Position numbers and translations under genes: made by a program. The notes under the pieces are model-generated. The model was not told where the DNA came from. It saw nothing but the letters and a program-made list of their open reading frames with translations, and made no database searches. DNA of 64,000 nucleotides from Acidithiobacillus acidisediminis (lineage in GTDB: Bacteria; Pseudomonadota; Gammaproteobacteria; Acidithiobacillales; Acidithiobacillaceae), in NCBI RefSeq assembly GCF_023277115.1, contig NZ_JALQCS010000001.1, positions 1,854,001 through 1,918,000 of the forward strand. Reading direction: 5' to 3'. This document shows, in pieces, positions 33,935 to 45,097 of this stretch (position 1 is the stretch's first letter; each line of letters begins with the position of its first letter).

Positions 33935-34282
33935 ATGACCACAGACGAACTCAATGCCCGCATCCTGCGGGATGGAGCCATCTTGCGCGGCATACTGCAG
34001 CGGGTTCGCGACAGAATCGACCCGATGCTTTGGGAGGACCCATACGGGCAGGTCTTTGCACAAGCGGTACTCCCCAAAGATCAGCCTCGCCTGTCGGCGT
34101 TGGAACAGGAAAAAGGGCTACTTTTGCTATCCAAGGTCTACGGTTGTCCACCCGCCCTGGAGCAGGTCCCAGACTGGATCCGCAAGCGGATTGCGCCAAG
34201 GGACATGGGCCTCGAGACCGCAGCCGAACGCGTCCGCCACGACCACCGGCGCTTCGATGGGTTGTCGCTGAAGAGGGATTGA
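33935..34282 (+). CDS. Small hypothetical protein partnered with the phosphatase
   Basis: A 115-residue, mainly helical, charged protein: MTTDELNARILRDGAILRGILQRVRDRIDPMLWEDPYGQVFAQ ... EQVPDWIRKRIAPRDMGLETAAERVRHDHRRFDGL. No family recognised and no membrane segment. It begins 2 bp after the phosphatase stop, so it is almost certainly co-transcribed and translationally coupled. Confidence 0.6.
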   Translation: MTTDELNARILRDGAILRGILQRVRDRIDPMLWEDPYGQVFAQAVLPKDQPRLSALEQEKGLLLLSKVYGCPPALEQVPDWIRKRIAPRDMGLETAAERVRHDHRRFDGLSLKRD

Positions 34283-34620
34283 GCAGGTCGTAGCCAGCCA
34301 GATCGGTCGCGCAACCACCTGGCCCGGAAATATACCGAAGCTCACTAGCAAGGCTCCAAAACGCAGCCGAGGCCAAAACGCTCTCGGCTGCTTCCTTTAC
34401 AATCTGGGATTCCAGCCGTAATCGCCTTGCCGCGCCATCGAGCATCGAGGGCATACCGGATGCACAAGAAAGCGGAGAAGGATACCCGGCGACGAGATCG
34501 GCGGGGGCTATGTGCAAAGCCAGATCAGCGATCTGTCAGCGTGGAGGGTGAGGCGGTGAGATGGCGTAACCGCTAGTTACAGCATAACCACCAAGGCAAG
34601 GGGGGTATCAGGTATGCTGA
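34283..34620. other. Intergenic stretch without a supported gene
   Basis: About 340 bp. Several short open frames exist on both strands, but none has a ribosome site plus protein-like composition. I see no clear terminator or repeat. Confidence 0.4.
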
Positions 34621-34891
34621 TCAATGGTGCTTGGTGTTATGTTCTTTATCGTCCACCTTGTGCTGTTTTCCGAAGCGATCTACGGCAACCACGGCGGTTC
34701 CAATGATTGCGAGCAAAGTAACACCAAGCGAGCCCATAACATTACCGCTCATCGTCCACCCCTGTAGCGACCAGAAAGCAGCAAACTCTAACCAAAGAAA
34801 CATGACCAGTGACCAAACGAAAATACCCCAGCTCGGCCAATCCTACAGCTTGGAGTGTTGCGGCAAGATGCTTGGCTTGCTCTGTGTTCAT
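34621..34891 (-). pseudogene. Small membrane protein gene with a probable frameshift
   Basis: From an ATG at 34891 the minus strand encodes MNTEQAKHLAATLQAVGLAE(LGYF), then a one-base shift at a TTTT run near 34820 gives VWSLVMFLWLEFAAFWSLQG, a second hydrophobic run GSLGVTLLAIIGTAVVAVD and a charged tail ending at 34621. Joined, this would be a roughly 90-residue protein with two membrane helices. Without the join, an ATG at 34752 could still give a 43-residue single-helix peptide. Either decay or a sequence error. Confidence 0.4.
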
Positions 34892-34935
34892 TCTGCCACC
34901 CCAACCGATGCCCTAACATAGCGTTAGGCCTTATC

Positions 34936-35934
34936 CTACCCTAACCGCTTCGCCAGATCCTCCGCCTTCAGATGAGTATAGCGTTTCAGCATTTGCAATG
35001 TCTTATGGCCGGTGATCGCCGAGACTTCCATGGGGTTGAAGCCCTTCTCGAAGAGGCGGCTGGTTGCCTCGTGCCGTAGGTCGTGGAAGCGGAGATCCTC
35101 GATGCCAGCACGTCGGCAGGCGCGGGAGAAGGCATCCTTCACTCCCTCTTGCTTATACTTCCAGACCTTCCCATTGATCTGGCGCGGAAGTCCATCAAGT
35201 ACCTTGCAAGCGGCAGAGGAAAGAGGAACAACCCGACGAGTGCCGTTCTTTGTCATATCTAGAGTGATCGTGCGCTTGGCAAGATCCACGTGCTTCCACG
35301 TTAGCCCCATGATCTCCCCTTGGCGCATCGCAGTTTCCAGTGCGATCTTCACAATTGCGGCCAATTCGGGATTGATAGCCTCGCACGTATCCAGCAGGAT
35401 TTCCTCTTCGCCATCCCGCAACCTTCTCTCTCTGCCCTGGGGCACCTTTGGCTTACGGATCACCTCGACCGGGTTTGCGAGCGATTCTAGACCCCATTCC
35501 GTGCGAGCTACCTTGAACAGATGCGACAGCAACGCCAGGTGCAAGCGAATCGTATTGGCGCCCTTCCCTTCTTCTTCCATCTCCTTGACCGACTCCGCGA
35601 CATCTCGGCCACGGACGGATGCCATATATAGGTATGCAATCCGGCGACGCTTCCACTGGTTCACATAATCAACCTCTCGGCGACCACCCTTCTTGGTTGG
35701 GACGACTTCGGTCAGGTAGCGATCCAGACACTCCATGAGCGTTGTGCCCTCTGCCTCTGACCGATCTTGCCAAACACCCCGGGTCATCTCTGACTCGATC
35801 ACGACTGCCCACGCTTCGGCCTCACGTCTCGTCCTGAAAGTCTTGTATTGGGGAGGGAACCCTCTTTTTCTGACCGACACCTTCCAGCCGATGTGCTCCC
35901 CTTCTCGGTCGTAGCTGGGCGCGATCGAAGCCAT
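34936..35934 (-). CDS. Tyrosine recombinase of the CRISPR-bearing island
   Basis: A 332-residue phage-type integrase with an N-terminal arm-binding domain (GWKVSVRKRGFPPQYKTFRTRREAEAWA), a core-binding domain (LMECLDRYLTEVVP...) and a catalytic domain with ALETAMRQGEIMGL (Arg), HDLRHEATSRLFEKG (HxxR) and ITGHKTLQMLKRYTH (GH and nucleophile Tyr). Its 5' end lies 114 bp from the tRNA-Ser 3' end, the standard int-att layout, so it most likely integrated the element bounded by 4774 and 36107. It is unlike the other integrase in length and N-terminus. Confidence 0.93.
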   Translation of the reverse strand: MASIAPSYDREGEHIGWKVSVRKRGFPPQYKTFRTRREAEAWAVVIESEMTRGVWQDRSEAEGTTLMECLDRYLTEVVPTKKGGRREVDYVNQWKRRRIAYLYMASVRGRDVAESVKEMEEEGKGANTIRLHLALLSHLFKVARTEWGLESLANPVEVIRKPKVPQGRERRLRDGEEEILLDTCEAINPELAAIVKIALETAMRQGEIMGLTWKHVDLAKRTITLDMTKNGTRRVVPLSSAACKVLDGLPRQINGKVWKYKQEGVKDAFSRACRRAGIEDLRFHDLRHEATSRLFEKGFNPMEVSAITGHKTLQMLKRYTHLKAEDLAKRLG

Positions 35935-35971
35935 ATCAACCCCCTTTTCAGCGCAGCAAAACCAAGCTCAG

Positions 35972-35992
35972 TGTGCTGCATTTACGCTGCAA
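35972..35992 (+). repeat. Candidate integrase arm-type site, right end
   Basis: TGTGCTGCATTTACGCTGCA matches the site at 4941 with one mismatch and the same orientation. It lies between the integrase start and the tRNA-Ser attachment site. Confidence 0.5.
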
Positions 35993-36045
35993 AATCAAAA
36001 CCTGGAAGATTGACGGAAGGGATATTTTTCTAACTGTTTGTTTTT

Positions 36046-36107
36046 ATTGGCGGAGAGGGTGGGATTCGAACCCACGTGACATTGCTGTCCATCCGATTTC
36101 GAGTCGG
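36046..36107 (-). repeat. attR within tRNA-Ser
   Basis: The right copy of the 62-bp direct repeat, inside the 3' part of the intact tRNA-Ser(CGA) gene. Identity with 4774-4835 begins 2 bp beyond the CCA end and stops just after the anticodon stem. The island therefore reconstitutes the full tRNA at this end. Confidence 0.92.
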
Positions 36108-36136
36108 CGCCGTTATGGCCACTTCGGTACCTCTCC
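36048..36136 (-). tRNA. tRNA-Ser(CGA)
   Basis: On the minus strand an 89-nt tRNA: acceptor GGAGAGG pairing with CCTCTCC, discriminator G and encoded CCA; anticodon stem-loop CCGA-CTCGAAA-TCGG with anticodon CGA; a long variable arm typical of serine tRNAs; T loop GTTCGAATC. It reads UCG codons. It is the integration site of the neighbouring island. Confidence 0.97.
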
Positions 36137-36182
36137 AAGGGCCCCATACAGTAATGCATCGACGGGTCCGGCTCAAGAGCCT

Positions 36183-37133
36183 TCACAGAGTCGCGCCGTC
36201 CTTACGGTCCTTGGCGCTGATAAACTGCCGCTTGAGCACGTGCTCGCGCTTCAGTCCCAACCACAGGGCAATCGGGCTGGCCACGAAGATGGACGAATAG
36301 GTGCCCACCACAACACCAATGTCCAGAGCCGTAGCAAAGCCGTGAATCACCGGCCCACCAAAGAGAAACAGCGCCAATGCGACCATGAAGGTGATAAAAC
36401 TGGTAATGATGGTACGCGAGAGGGTTTCATTGATGGCGATGTTGAAGATCTCGGCCACGCTGCCATTCCGTGCGGCACGTAAGTCTTCGCGCATGCGGTC
36501 AAACACCACCACCGTATCGTTCAAGGAATAGCCCATGATAACCAGCAGCGCGGCAATCACGGTCAGGGAAAACTCTTGCTGGGAAATCGCAAAGTATCCC
36601 ACGACGAGAATTGGATCATGCAGCATGGCGAGTACGCCGCCGGTGGCAAAACGCCACTCGAAGCGGAATCCGACATAAATCAGGATGCCGATGGTCACGA
36701 CGATCAGGGCAAGAATGCCATCGTTGCGCAGTTGCTTCCCCACCTCCGGACCCACGTATTCCGTGCGCCGTAGCTGCACTCCCGGATAGGCCTGAGGATC
36801 ATGCTGAAAGACCGACAGGATCTTGCTGGATACTGCACTACTCTCTCCGGGACGGGTGCGCAGTCGAACCAGCAAGTCCTTGTCTCCGCCGAAGGTCTGC
36901 ACCACCGCATCTCCATAACCCGCACCTTCCAACGTGTGGCGCACGGTGCCCAGGTCAGGCGTTTTGCTGAAGGCAAGCTCAACCAAGGTGCCACCCGTAA
37001 AGTCGATACTGTAGTTCAGGCCACGAACTAGAAAGACGACGACCGATGCGATAATTAGAAAAATCGAGATCCCTAGAAAGATCCAGCGACGCGACATGAA
37101 ATCGATATGGGTACCAGATTTGATGAATTGCAT
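36183..37133 (-). CDS. secF: Protein translocase subunit SecF
   Basis: A 316-residue SecF with six membrane helices and a periplasmic domain; it works with SecD to pull proteins across the inner membrane using proton motive force. MQFIKSGTHIDFMSRRW is the usual start; NYSIDFTGGTLVEL and DDTVVVFDRMREDLR-like MGYSLNDTVVVFDRMRED are the SecD/F signature motifs. I start at 37133, 8 bp after secD, rather than the longer frame to 37181, which overlaps secD. It is the first core gene to the right of the island. Confidence 0.95.
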   Translation of the reverse strand: MQFIKSGTHIDFMSRRWIFLGISIFLIIASVVVFLVRGLNYSIDFTGGTLVELAFSKTPDLGTVRHTLEGAGYGDAVVQTFGGDKDLLVRLRTRPGESSAVSSKILSVFQHDPQAYPGVQLRRTEYVGPEVGKQLRNDGILALIVVTIGILIYVGFRFEWRFATGGVLAMLHDPILVVGYFAISQQEFSLTVIAALLVIMGYSLNDTVVVFDRMREDLRAARNGSVAEIFNIAINETLSRTIITSFITFMVALALFLFGGPVIHGFATALDIGVVVGTYSSIFVASPIALWLGLKREHVLKRQFISAKDRKDGATL

Positions 37134-37140
37134 GCTGACC

Positions 37141-38925
37141 TCAGATCCAGAGTTTGCCAACGCGGCGCTTGCCGAGGACAAGTTCGACGATACCGCGGCT
37201 CATCATGGTTGCGGTAAACATGGATACCAAAACGCCAATGGTAAGGACCAAGGCGAATCCCTTGATCGCACCCGTACCGAACTGGAACAAGGTGAGTGCC
37301 GCAATCAACACCGTGATGTTCGAATCAACGATGGTTGCGAAGGCCTTCTTGAAACCAGTATCAATACTTGCACGCGGACTCATGCCACGGCGCAGCTCTT
37401 CGCGGATGCGCTCAAAGACCAAGACATTAGCGTCGACGGCCAAACCGATCTTGAGAACGATGCCGGCTATACCCGGCAAGGTCAAGGTGCCGCCCATGAT
37501 CGATAAGACCGCCAAAATCGCAAGGATGTTCACCAGAATGGCCAAATCCGCAATCAGCCCGAAGAGGCGGTAGTACAACGTCATGAATCCAACGACAAAG
37601 ATCATGCCGAAGATCACTGCCATGACCCCGTCGTGAATGGAATCCTGCCCCAGGGTCGGACCGACGGTGCGCTCTTCCGAGACATGCACCGGCGCCGGCA
37701 ATGCCCCCGCACGCAGCTCGATCGCCACGTTACTGGCATCCTTCAAGCTGGAAAATCCATTGATCTGCGCTCGGCCGCCGGTAATGGCCTCTTGAATCAC
37801 CGGGGCGGTCACGACCTTGTTGTCGAGCAGAATCGCCATCCGCTTGCCCACATTCTTGCTCGTCAGGTCGCCAAAGATCCGCGTTCCCACGCTGTCAAAG
37901 CTGATATTGACGATTGCGCTACCGGTATTGTTATCCACACCAGCGGTAGCACCGTTCAGGTAACGTCCGGTAAGTACGGTATCGGTATGCAACAGGTACG
38001 GTTGACCATCACTGCCATAGTAGAGAGCGTCACCCGCTGGCACCTGCCCCTTGAGGGCTGCGGCCAAATCATTTTCGTTGGCCACCATCTTGAATTCCAA
38101 TTGCGCGGTAGAACCGATAATGGCCTTGGCACGCTGGGTATCCTGCACGCCAGGCAACTGCACGGCAATGTGCTCCTGACCCTGACGCTGTATCTGCGGT
38201 TCGGCCACGCCCAGTTCATCGATACGATTCCGAATGACGACAATGGCCTGCTGCAACGCGTCGTCTGTCTGCTTGGTGACCGTCGCTGGGGGCATGCTGA
38301 CTTCAATCTGCCCCTGCCCTTTCTCCGTGGCCAACAAATCCGGATATTGGCTGGCGATGACGCGCACCGCTGCAGCGCTGAGGTCATCTTGCGCCATTTC
38401 CACGCCCAGCTTATCCGGACCGGTGATCTCTACCTTCAGATACTGCAGGTTGTGATGTCGCAAGAGGGTACGAATACCATTCTGGTATTCTTCCAAATGG
38501 TGATGAATCAGGGCCTGCGTTTCGACGCGCAAGAGAAGATACACGCCACCACGCAGGTCGAGACCTAAATTCACGGGCCGCCCTCCCAGCGCGCGAAGCC
38601 AATCGGGCTCCGCCGATTGTTGCGACAGGATCACCTGCGCGTTGCTGGGCAATCGGTTTTGCAGCAGGGTCTCAGCCAAACCTTGCGCGTCATCATTGGG
38701 AAAATAGAACGTCGTACCCTGACTGCTGCTGATCTGCCGGCTTACGGGGATCTTGGCCTGGCGCAGCCAGTCCGCCATGGTGGCGACTGGCGGCAATTGG
38801 GTACCCACAGGGGCACGCACGTCGATGGCTGCGTGCCAACCAAAAAAATTGGGTATCGCATAAAAGATGGCGGGAACCACGATCGCCAAAATAATGAGGT
38901 ACTTCCACCACGGATAACGGGTCAT
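37141..38925 (-). CDS. secD: Protein translocase subunit SecD
   Basis: A 594-residue SecD: N-terminal helix, large periplasmic P1 region (GLDLRGGVYLLLRVETQA is the hallmark), and five C-terminal helices with DSIHDGVMAVIFGMIFVVGFM and GLAVDANVLVFERIREELRRG. It forms the SecDF motor that acts after SecA. It sits between yajC and secF in the order common in proteobacteria. Confidence 0.97.
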   Translation of the reverse strand: MTRYPWWKYLIILAIVVPAIFYAIPNFFGWHAAIDVRAPVGTQLPPVATMADWLRQAKIPVSRQISSSQGTTFYFPNDDAQGLAETLLQNRLPSNAQVILSQQSAEPDWLRALGGRPVNLGLDLRGGVYLLLRVETQALIHHHLEEYQNGIRTLLRHHNLQYLKVEITGPDKLGVEMAQDDLSAAAVRVIASQYPDLLATEKGQGQIEVSMPPATVTKQTDDALQQAIVVIRNRIDELGVAEPQIQRQGQEHIAVQLPGVQDTQRAKAIIGSTAQLEFKMVANENDLAAALKGQVPAGDALYYGSDGQPYLLHTDTVLTGRYLNGATAGVDNNTGSAIVNISFDSVGTRIFGDLTSKNVGKRMAILLDNKVVTAPVIQEAITGGRAQINGFSSLKDASNVAIELRAGALPAPVHVSEERTVGPTLGQDSIHDGVMAVIFGMIFVVGFMTLYYRLFGLIADLAILVNILAILAVLSIMGGTLTLPGIAGIVLKIGLAVDANVLVFERIREELRRGMSPRASIDTGFKKAFATIVDSNITVLIAALTLFQFGTGAIKGFALVLTIGVLVSMFTATMMSRGIVELVLGKRRVGKLWI

Positions 38926-38935
38926 GCCAACGCCT

Positions 38936-39274
38936 TTAGAGTTTTTTCAGGGTCCCCTTGGGCAGGACCATCGTGACGGCGCTGCGCTGAATCTTTACGA
39001 CGGTGTTTTCGGCAATTTCTATCTGCAGATATTCTTCCCCTGCCTGCATGACGCGTCCCACCAGCCCACCTGAACTGACCACTTCGTCACCCTTGCCAAT
39101 CGCAGCAACCATATCCCGTTGTGCCTTGGCCTTTTTACTTTGCGGGCGGATGAGCAGGAAGTAGAAGATGGCGAAAATAACAATCAGCGGCAAGAATTGA
39201 AAAATCATGCTGTCCGAACCGCCCCCCGCGTCAGCAGTCGCTGCGTAGGCAGTAGCAATGGGCGAAAAGTTCAT
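38936..39274 (-). CDS. yajC: Preprotein translocase accessory subunit YajC
   Basis: A 112-residue protein with one membrane helix (MIFQFLPLIVIFAIFYFLLIRPQ) followed by the conserved QSKKAKAQRDMVAAIGKGDEVVSSGGLVGRV segment of YajC. Start follows GGAGGGG. It precedes secD by 10 bp in the secDF operon. Confidence 0.96.
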   Translation of the reverse strand: MNFSPIATAYAATADAGGGSDSMIFQFLPLIVIFAIFYFLLIRPQSKKAKAQRDMVAAIGKGDEVVSSGGLVGRVMQAGEEYLQIEIAENTVVKIQRSAVTMVLPKGTLKKL

Positions 39275-39372
39275 GAACCCCTCCGGTTCCAGTATAAGGG
39301 CGCCATTGTAGCCCCTCGCCGCAGGACAGGAAAGCCGCCCACCGCCCCCTCTGTCACAGGAAATTCCCTCAT

Positions 39373-39630
39373 TCAGACCTTCTTGATCAACTTGATGACA
39401 AAGAGCAAGACGACTGCACCAATCACGGCGACAATGATAGATCCGAGAATTCCGGCGCTAAAGAGAGCGGCCAAGCCTACTGCTGTCAACAAAAAGCCGC
39501 CAATGAAAGCGCCAATCACACCAACAATGATGTCCCCAAAGAGGCCAAAGCCTCGTCCGCGAATCAATAAACCAGCGAGCCAGCCGGCAATGCCACCGAT
39601 GATCAAAAAAATGATAAGATTCATGAGCAT
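39373..39630 (-). CDS. GlsB/YeaQ/YmgE-family small membrane protein
   Basis: An 85-residue, almost wholly hydrophobic protein: LIIFLIIGGIAGWLAGLLIRGRGFGLFGDIIVGVIGAFIGGFLL is the transglycosylase-associated (PF04226) motif with three glycine-rich helices. Members are inner-membrane stress proteins of unclear function. A ribosome site (AAGGAT) precedes two close ATGs (39630 and 39624). Confidence 0.85.
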   Translation of the reverse strand: MLMNLIIFLIIGGIAGWLAGLLIRGRGFGLFGDIIVGVIGAFIGGFLLTAVGLAALFSAGILGSIIVAVIGAVVLLFVIKLIKKV

Positions 39631-39729
39631 GAGAATATCCTTACTGTGGCTGATTGATCAGAGAATTGCCCTAATTCCCAACACAAGGAAAAATAGATTT
39701 TTTCTACTATCGATTTTTCTACCAGCGGC

Positions 39730-41876
<2,147 letters not shown>

Positions 41877-43205
41877 TCAGGTAAACCACTCATCAGAATC
41901 GGCGGCAGGATGCGGGAAAACCTGCAAAGAGGCAATACGCGGCCCATCACGCTGTAAAACCAGCACATCAAAATCGCGAAACCCAACCCGTTCCCCCTGC
42001 TCGGGCAGGCGATCCAGGCGCTGCATCAGGAGGCCGCCAATGCTATCGGCGTCACCGGCCTCATCGATGTCGCGATCCAAAACCTGCTCCAGAGAATAAA
42101 TCGAGAGGCTTCCGGACCCGATCCAGGAACCATCTTCCTGTTCCTGCCAATCCCGATGGCGATGGCGAAACTCATCCGGGATTTTCCCCAGTAACGCCTC
42201 CAACACATGGTCCAGGGTAACAAAACCAGTGATGGTGCCCAGTTCGTCGACCACCAGCGCAAAATGCGGTTGCCCGGAGCGGAAATGGGCCAGTAGCTCC
42301 ATCGCTGGCAGATCACGCGGCACTGCCGGCAAGGGACGGGCAATACGGTGCAGATCAATAGCCGCGTCGGCGTGCCAGAGCAGCGGCAGTAGATCCTTGA
42401 CATGCACCAGACCACGCACGTGCTGGCGATCGCCAGCGCAGAGAGGATAGCGGGTATAGCGATAGCGCAACAGGGTACGGCGGATTTCTGCCGGGTCGGG
42501 CTGGTCCATCAAACAGATCATGTCGGCTGCGGGGCGCGCCAAGTCCCCCGCGCTCAGCTCATGAAAGTCGAGTGCCCGTTCCAGAATGTCTCCCGTACGC
42601 GCGCCCAGGGTGCCTTGCGCCTGACTGAGAGCCAGGATCATGGCCAATTCATCACGCGTATGCGGGGCATCCCCGTGTTCGGCGTTCAGCCGCATACCGA
42701 ACAATCTCAGCAACACCCGGGTGCTGCCATTGAGCAGCGCGATGGCGGGATAGAGCAGCCAATGAAAGGCATAGAGCGGCAGTGCAGTCCACAGAGAGAC
42801 AGACTCCGCCTTGCGAATCGCCAAAGACTTTGGCGCCAGCTCACCCAGGATGATCGTCGCAAAGGCCACGAGGACAAAGGCGACGGCAAAAGACGTGGAC
42901 TCTTGCGCTGTAGCGGACTGGATGCCCCAGGCGCGGAAGGCTGGGCGCAGAAGTCTGGCTACTGCTGGCTCACCAATCCAGCCCAAGGCAAGCGAGGCAA
43001 GGGTAATGCCCAATTGCGTCGCGGAGAGGTAGATATCGAGATGGCGGTGGATACGCCGCAATACTCGCCCACGCCAAGCATGTTCTTGGACGAGGGCGCG
43101 CACTTGGGTACTGCGCAAGCGGACCAAGGCAAACTCTGCCGCCACAAAAAACCCATTGATCAGAATCAGGAGGAACGCTACAAGTAGCGCTGCGGACTCA
43201 GGCAT
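41877..43205 (-). CDS. CorC/HlyC-family membrane protein with CBS domains
   Basis: A 442-residue protein: DUF21 domain with four membrane helices (residues about 1-200), a CBS pair (TRYPLCAGDRQHVRGLVHVKDLLPLL and HFALVVDELGTITGFVTLDHVLEALLG) and a C-terminal CorC_HlyC domain ending RVGFRDFDVLVLQRDGPRIASLQVF. Such proteins are linked to magnesium or cobalt transport. It lies immediately upstream of queA. Confidence 0.9.
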   Translation of the reverse strand: MPESAALLVAFLLILINGFFVAAEFALVRLRSTQVRALVQEHAWRGRVLRRIHRHLDIYLSATQLGITLASLALGWIGEPAVARLLRPAFRAWGIQSATAQESTSFAVAFVLVAFATIILGELAPKSLAIRKAESVSLWTALPLYAFHWLLYPAIALLNGSTRVLLRLFGMRLNAEHGDAPHTRDELAMILALSQAQGTLGARTGDILERALDFHELSAGDLARPAADMICLMDQPDPAEIRRTLLRYRYTRYPLCAGDRQHVRGLVHVKDLLPLLWHADAAIDLHRIARPLPAVPRDLPAMELLAHFRSGQPHFALVVDELGTITGFVTLDHVLEALLGKIPDEFRHRHRDWQEQEDGSWIGSGSLSIYSLEQVLDRDIDEAGDADSIGGLLMQRLDRLPEQGERVGFRDFDVLVLQRDGPRIASLQVFPHPAADSDEWFT

Positions 43206-43243
43206 GAACGCTAACCCCGCCCTGCCTGAGTCCGCACCTTCGG

Positions 43244-43837
43244 TCAGCTTTCATGATCGACGAGCAATTGCTCCAGTTCACTAAAACTCTGTACGGCGCC
43301 GCCCGTTTCGATCTGCACTCCGAGCTGGCGGGCGATTTGGCTCAAGGAAAACACGCCGCGCACACAGGGCTGCTGATCCTTTTCTTCGACCAGGGCGTGC
43401 TGACGACCCATTTGCTTCATGGTCTGGACGAGATCCCCCACCGAGGATCGCTGTACTTCGGCAAAGTCGAGCACCTCGATCTGTCCACGCCGGACCATGA
43501 TGTCGCCAATCTGCACTTGATCGCGTTGCACTTGCTCGCGAGCGGCAATTCGCACGGGCTTTTCCCCCATCAGATCGCGGGCAGTGACCATTCCCACCAG
43601 ATCACCCATGGCGTCGACCACGAAGAGCATGCGCACGCCAGCGTGTACCATACGCTGCAGTGCGGCATCAACCGTCAAATCGGGGTGGACGGTTACCGCC
43701 GGTACGCGGCGTAGATCGGTCATTACCTTGAGAGCGCTATCATTGACGGAAACATGAACCGGCAGGCCATTATCAAAGTACGTCAAGCGCGAATCGACGT
43801 GTAAGTGATGAATTTGCAAAGGTCGAAATCTGGTCAT
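43244..43837 (-). CDS. CBS-domain protein
   Basis: A 197-residue soluble protein with two CBS motifs (TVDAALQRMVHAGVRMLFVVDAMGDLVGMVTARDLMGEKP and SSVGDLVQTMKQMGRQHALVEEKDQ...RGVFSLSQIARQLG). CBS pairs bind adenosine nucleotides and sense energy state. The AAAGGAG site fixes the start at 43837. No catalytic domain is fused, so its target is unknown. Confidence 0.85.
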   Translation of the reverse strand: MTRFRPLQIHHLHVDSRLTYFDNGLPVHVSVNDSALKVMTDLRRVPAVTVHPDLTVDAALQRMVHAGVRMLFVVDAMGDLVGMVTARDLMGEKPVRIAAREQVQRDQVQIGDIMVRRGQIEVLDFAEVQRSSVGDLVQTMKQMGRQHALVEEKDQQPCVRGVFSLSQIARQLGVQIETGGAVQSFSELEQLLVDHES

Positions 43838-43900
43838 GTTGTTTTTCTCCTTTGGGACGCTCCCCATGAGCCACTCCCTTTTTGAGCATAGCGTAAAATG

Positions 43901-45097
43901 TCAGCGCGGTAAGCCAGCCAGTCCGCGCTGTAGGTCCTCCCGCAGATCGTCGACATGCTCCAGGCCAACACTCAAACGCAATAGGCCATCCTGGATCCCT
44001 GCGGCAGCACGCTCCTCAGCACTGACCCGACTATGGGTGGTACTCGCCGGGTGGGTGATCGTGCTTTTGGCGTCGCCGAGGTTCGCCGTCCGGGAAAAAA
44101 TCTGCAGACGATCCATCAACGCCCAAGCTGCCGTCTGCCCACCGCGCAGCACAAAGGACAGAATTCCGCCGGGCAGGCGCTGTTGCTTGCGCACCAGCAG
44201 CGCTTGGGGATGGGTCGGAAGGCCGGGATAGTAGACCGCCTCCACCTCGGGCAGATCTTGTAGCCAGGTAGCCAATGCTGCTGCATTGGCGCAGTGGCGC
44301 TCCATGCGCAGGGCAAGGGTTTCCAGGCCTTTCAGCTGAATCCAGGCATTGAAGGGACTGAGACTCGGGCCCGCGGTGCGGAGGAAGCCGCGCGGCCCGT
44401 CCATAAGTTCGCGTCGACCACAGACCGCGCCGCCCAAGGTTCGACCCTGGCCATCGATGTATTTGGTGTTGGAGTGCAGGACGAGATCCGCACCCCAACG
44501 AATCGGCTGCTGCAAGATCGGAGTACAGAAGCAGTTGTCGACTACCAGCAGCGCATTGTGGGCATGCGCCAATTTGGCCAGTGCCTCCAGATCGCCCAGC
44601 TCGGTCATCGGATTGGAAGGTGTCTCCAGAAATAATATGCGCGTGTTCGGGCGGATCGCAGCCTCCCAAGCCGCCAGATCCGTGAGGGGAACAAAACTGG
44701 TCTCGACCGCAAAACGGGCCAGAACTTTCTGCAGCAACTGCACCGTGGTGCCAAACAGGGAACGAGAAGCAACGATATGATCCCCCGCCTGCAATGTGCC
44801 CATGAAGGCAGTGAGGCAGGCCGCCATGCCGGAGGCCGTGGCAATGCAGTCCTCCGCACCTTCCAGAGCCGCCAGACGCTCCTCGAGAATGCGGGTGGTG
44901 GGATTGGTGAAACGGGCATAGATGTTCCCTGGCTCACGGCCAGCAAAACGTTCTGCAGCCTCCTCCGCGGAGGCAAAGACAAAACTTGAGGTGGGGAAGA
45001 TGGCCTCGGAATGTTCCTGCTCCGCCGTACGATGGATCCCGGCCCGAATCGCCAGGGTCTCTGGGTGTAGTCGGGTCAACCAATCCTCATCTTTCAT
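43901..45097 (-). CDS. metZ: O-succinylhomoserine sulfhydrylase (Cys/Met PLP family)
   Basis: A 398-residue PLP enzyme of the Cys/Met metabolism family. The PLP-binding lysine is in HSNTKYIDGQGRTLGGAV; the N-terminus LHPETLAIRAGIHRTAEQEHSEAIFPTSSFVFASAEEAA and the position behind purF match MetZ of Pseudomonas-type genomes, which makes homocysteine directly from O-succinylhomoserine and sulfide. Cystathionine-lyase activity cannot be excluded from sequence. Its ATG overlaps the purF stop by one base. Confidence 0.9.
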   Translation of the reverse strand: MKDEDWLTRLHPETLAIRAGIHRTAEQEHSEAIFPTSSFVFASAEEAAERFAGREPGNIYARFTNPTTRILEERLAALEGAEDCIATASGMAACLTAFMGTLQAGDHIVASRSLFGTTVQLLQKVLARFAVETSFVPLTDLAAWEAAIRPNTRILFLETPSNPMTELGDLEALAKLAHAHNALLVVDNCFCTPILQQPIRWGADLVLHSNTKYIDGQGRTLGGAVCGRRELMDGPRGFLRTAGPSLSPFNAWIQLKGLETLALRMERHCANAAALATWLQDLPEVEAVYYPGLPTHPQALLVRKQQRLPGGILSFVLRGGQTAAWALMDRLQIFSRTANLGDAKSTITHPASTTHSRVSAEERAAAGIQDGLLRLSVGLEHVDDLREDLQRGLAGLPR

